This document shows, piece by piece, positions 6,479-7,999 of a DNA stretch of 7,999 nt. A model generated the notes under the pieces. The model made no database searches. It was not told where the DNA came from and was given only the letters and a program-made list of their open reading frames with translations. The DNA comes from Candidatus Competibacteraceae bacterium (GTDB lineage Bacteria > Pseudomonadota > Gammaproteobacteria > Competibacterales > Competibacteraceae), in the NCBI GenBank assembly GCA_020445045.1, contig JAGRHI010000049.1, positions 21,216 to 29,214 of the forward strand. Direction: 5' to 3'. Position numbers and translations under genes: made by a program. How positions within the stretch are numbered: position 1 is the stretch's first letter; every line of letters starts with the position of its first letter.

Positions 6479-7721
6479 AACGCAGCGCCTCCGCCGGCTG
6501 GGTCCGCGCCGCGCGCCAGGCGGGATACAGCGTCGCCAGCGTCGCCAGTCCGAACGCCACCAGACCGATGGTCGTGACATCGCCCCATTGAACCTGCGAG
6601 GGTAAGTCGCTGATCAGATACACGTCCGGGGCCAGGAATTTGACCCCGAACAGCCGTTCGATAAAGGGCACCACCACATCGACATGGGTCGCCAGCGCCA
6701 CTCCACCGGCCAAACCCAGCAGGGTGCCAACCAGACCGATGGTAATGCCTTGCACGATGAAGATGCCCATGATGCTGAGCGGCGTTGCGCCCAGTGTCCG
6801 CAAGATGGCGATATCGGCCTGTTTGTCGGTCACCACCATCACCAGGGCGGACACGATATTGAAGGCCGCCACCGCCACGATCAGGGTCAGAATCACGAAC
6901 ATCGCGGTTTTCTCGATCTGCACCGCCCGAAAAAAACTGGCGTGATCCTGGGTCCAGTCGCGGGCCAGATAGCCGTCTGGCAACCGCGCGGCGAGCTGGC
7001 GGGCCAATCGCGGTGCCTGAAACAAATCACGCAGCTTCAAGCGCACGCCGTTGACCGCTCCATTCGGATACTGGAATAGCTTGCCGGCATCCGCGACATG
7101 CACCAACGCCAATCCACGGTCGTATTCGTACATGCCGGCCTTGAAGATCCCGACCACAACGAAACGCTTGAGCCGGGGCAATACTCCGGCCGGAGTCACG
7201 GTGGCCTGCGGGGTAATGACCGTCACTTTATCGCCCACCATCAACCCCAGGGCATTGGCCAGTTCCTTACCGAGAATGATGCCGAAACCGCCGGGGCGCA
7301 GATCGTCCAGCGAGCCTTGCACCATCTTGCCGTCGATATCGGAAACTTGTTGCTCCTCGTCCGGCAGAATCCCCTGGATCAGGGCGCCGCTGACCAGCGA
7401 GGCGTTATTCAGCATCGCCTCGCCGCGGATAAACGGGGCTCCGCCCTGGACCTCGGGATTTCGCAGCGCCTGCTCCCGCACTGCCCGCCAATTTTCCAGC
7501 GGCCCGCTCCAGCGACTGATCGTGGCATGGGCGGTCATGGCCAGAATGCGTCCACGCAGCTCCTGCTGAAACCCATTCATCACCGACAACACGGTGATCA
7601 GGGCGGTAATCCCCAAGGCAATGCCGAGCATCGAAGTCAGGGAAATGAAGGAAATGAAGTGGTTACGACGCTTGGCGCGGGTGTAGCGCAAGCCAATGAA
7701 CAATTCCAGGGGACGAAACAT
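6471..7721 (-). CDS. lolC: Lipoprotein-releasing permease, LolC/LolF type
   Basis: This is the inner-membrane permease of the Lol transporter; it binds outer-membrane lipoproteins and passes them to LolA. The 416 residues have the family layout: MFRPLELFIGLRYTRAK start, helix 1 at about 22-47 ending LSVMNGF, a large periplasmic domain, then helices at about 271-297, 315-348 and 381-400. KQADIAILRTLGATP lies at 300-314 and the end YPAWRAARTQPAEALRYE matches LolC rather than LolE. The segment TPQATVTPAGVLPRLKR (170-186) corresponds to the LolC Hook that recruits LolA. Only one permease gene accompanies lolD, so this may be a LolF that works as a homodimer, unless a lolE lies elsewhere. I prefer the ATG at 7719-7721 to the ATG at 7737-7739 because family members begin MFRPL or similar. 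It overlaps lolD by 8 bases. Confidence 0.94.
   Translation of the reverse strand: MFRPLELFIGLRYTRAKRRNHFISFISLTSMLGIALGITALITVLSVMNGFQQELRGRILAMTAHATISRWSGPLENWRAVREQALRNPEVQGGAPFIRGEAMLNNASLVSGALIQGILPDEEQQVSDIDGKMVQGSLDDLRPGGFGIILGKELANALGLMVGDKVTVITPQATVTPAGVLPRLKRFVVVGIFKAGMYEYDRGLALVHVADAGKLFQYPNGAVNGVRLKLRDLFQAPRLARQLAARLPDGYLARDWTQDHASFFRAVQIEKTAMFVILTLIVAVAAFNIVSALVMVVTDKQADIAILRTLGATPLSIMGIFIVQGITIGLVGTLLGLAGGVALATHVDVVVPFIERLFGVKFLAPDVYLISDLPSQVQWGDVTTIGLVAFGLATLATLYPAWRAARTQPAEALRYE
6488..6492 (-). promoter_or_regulatory. Ribosome binding site for lolD inside lolC
   Basis: GGAGG on the minus strand, inside the last codons of lolC, lies 9 bases before the lolD ATG at 6476-6478. 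It supports that start and coupled translation of the permease and ATPase. Confidence 0.5.
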
Positions 7722-7768
7722 GAACACGATCCCGATCATGAGTTGCGGCGACTGCCGGGAAACGCGCC

Positions 7769-7774
7769 ATTATA
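7769..7774 (-). promoter_or_regulatory. Candidate -10 box for the lolC-lolD-comEC cluster
   Basis: A perfect TATAAT reads toward lolC. Transcription would start near 7762, giving a leader of about 40 bases. No good -35 hexamer lies at 16-18 bases; that position falls inside the hairpin at 7780-7802. The box sits in the only non-coding spacer upstream of lolC in the window, which favours it as the cluster promoter. Confidence 0.45.
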
Positions 7775-7779
7775 GGACG

Positions 7780-7802
7780 TTGGCCGCCCAAGAGGCGGCC
7801 AA
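7780..7802 (-). terminator. Perfect 9-bp hairpin between the repeat gene and lolC
   Basis: TTGGCCGCC and GGCGGCCAA pair perfectly around a 5-base loop, 36 bases after the stop codon of the repeat gene. Position and GC-rich stem suit a transcription terminator for that gene. However, no run of U follows on the minus strand (CGTCCTATAATGG comes next), so intrinsic termination would be weak. The stem covers the place where a -35 element for lolC would be, so a regulatory role is an alternative. Confidence 0.35.
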
Positions 7803-7838
7803 TACGACTTCTCGCAAAATTTAGAGACCGCGCGATGA

Positions 7839-7999
7839 CTACTTCTTGGCTGGCTCAACCGGCGCGGCTGGCATGGAAGCCTTGGGTACCTCGGGCATCT
7901 TCGATGTCGCTGGCATGGAAGCCTTGGGTACCTCGGGCATCTTCGGTGTCGCCGGCACGGCGGCCTTGGGTACTTCGGGCATCTTCGGCGTCGCTGGCA
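7839..7999 (-). CDS. 3' end of an unidentified Pro/Lys-rich tandem-repeat protein
   Basis: An open frame enters from the right edge and ends at a TAG at 7839-7841, giving 52 C-terminal residues. I do not recognise the protein. It consists of three 14-residue units, PATPKMPEVPKAAV, PATPKMPEVPKASM and PATSKMPEVPKASM, followed by the tail PAAPVEPAKK. Proline recurs every few residues and each unit carries three Lys and one Glu, so the region should be extended, cationic and without a hydrophobic core. Such segments occur as wall- or periplasm-spanning linkers, nucleic-acid-binding tails and low-complexity secreted proteins; the sequence does not choose among these. The units differ mostly by changes that keep the frame, including silent ones, which supports real coding. 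The N-terminal part, which would show a signal peptide or domain, is outside the window. Confidence 0.75.
   Translation of the reverse strand, partial: PATPKMPEVPKAAVPATPKMPEVPKASMPATSKMPEVPKASMPAAPVEPAKK
7869..7999 (-). repeat. 42-bp direct tandem repeat, three full copies and the start of a fourth
   Basis: Units start at 7869, 7911 and 7953, and the first five bases of a fourth are at 7995. The first two differ at one base; the third differs from the second at about six. The period is a multiple of three, so gain or loss of units changes protein length by 14 residues without breaking the frame. The array continues past the right edge. Confidence 0.9.

Noticed and set aside
5834..6577. A 247-codon plus-strand open frame opposite lolD
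   Set aside because: It is antisense to the strongly conserved ABC ATPase and has no motif of its own.
7098..7775. A 225-codon plus-strand open frame opposite lolC
   Set aside because: It is antisense to a conserved permease and is rich in His, Gln and Arg with no domain; it is a shadow frame.
1..7999. CRISPR arrays, tRNA or rRNA genes, insertion sequences, phage genes or a defence system
   Set aside because: No spaced direct repeats, RNA gene signatures, transposase motifs or terminal inverted repeats were seen. The only tandem repeat is the coding 42-bp array at the right edge.

Overview
The window is GC-rich and gene-dense. It reads as a chromosomal cell-envelope gene cluster of a gammaproteobacterium. 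The order lolC, lolD, comEC, exbB, exbD, lpxK, ycaR, kdsB on the minus strand is the arrangement I know from Pseudomonas-like gammaproteobacteria, and the proteins match that group in motif wording. The genus cannot be fixed from the sequence.

Layout from right to left, in the direction of transcription. At the right edge (7839-7999) is the 3' end of an unrecognised gene built of 42-bp tandem repeats that encode a Pro/Lys-rich 14-residue unit. A 117-bp spacer follows, with a perfect 9-bp hairpin and a consensus TATAAT box pointing into the cluster. Then come a LolC/LolF-type lipoprotein-release permease and its ATPase LolD (8-bp overlap), and after 17 bp a ComEC/Rec2 DNA-uptake protein. A 103-bp spacer with a possible internal promoter precedes the tightly packed group exbB-exbD-lpxK-ycaR-kdsB, whose genes overlap or nearly abut. 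At the left edge (1-204) the tail of an unidentified plus-strand gene runs convergently into the 3' end of kdsB.

Most of the cluster serves the outer membrane. LolCD extracts lipoproteins for transport to the outer membrane. LpxK adds the 4'-phosphate to lipid A, and KdsB activates Kdo for its transfer to lipid A. ExbB/ExbD couple proton flow to work at the envelope. ComEC is the inner-membrane DNA channel and is the functional outlier.

I do not see a new multi-gene system here. The points worth a second look are a one-base frame break in exbB with an otherwise well-conserved protein on both sides, changed metal-site motifs in the ComEC metallo-beta-lactamase domain, the truncated repeat protein at the right edge, and the convergent overlap at the left edge.
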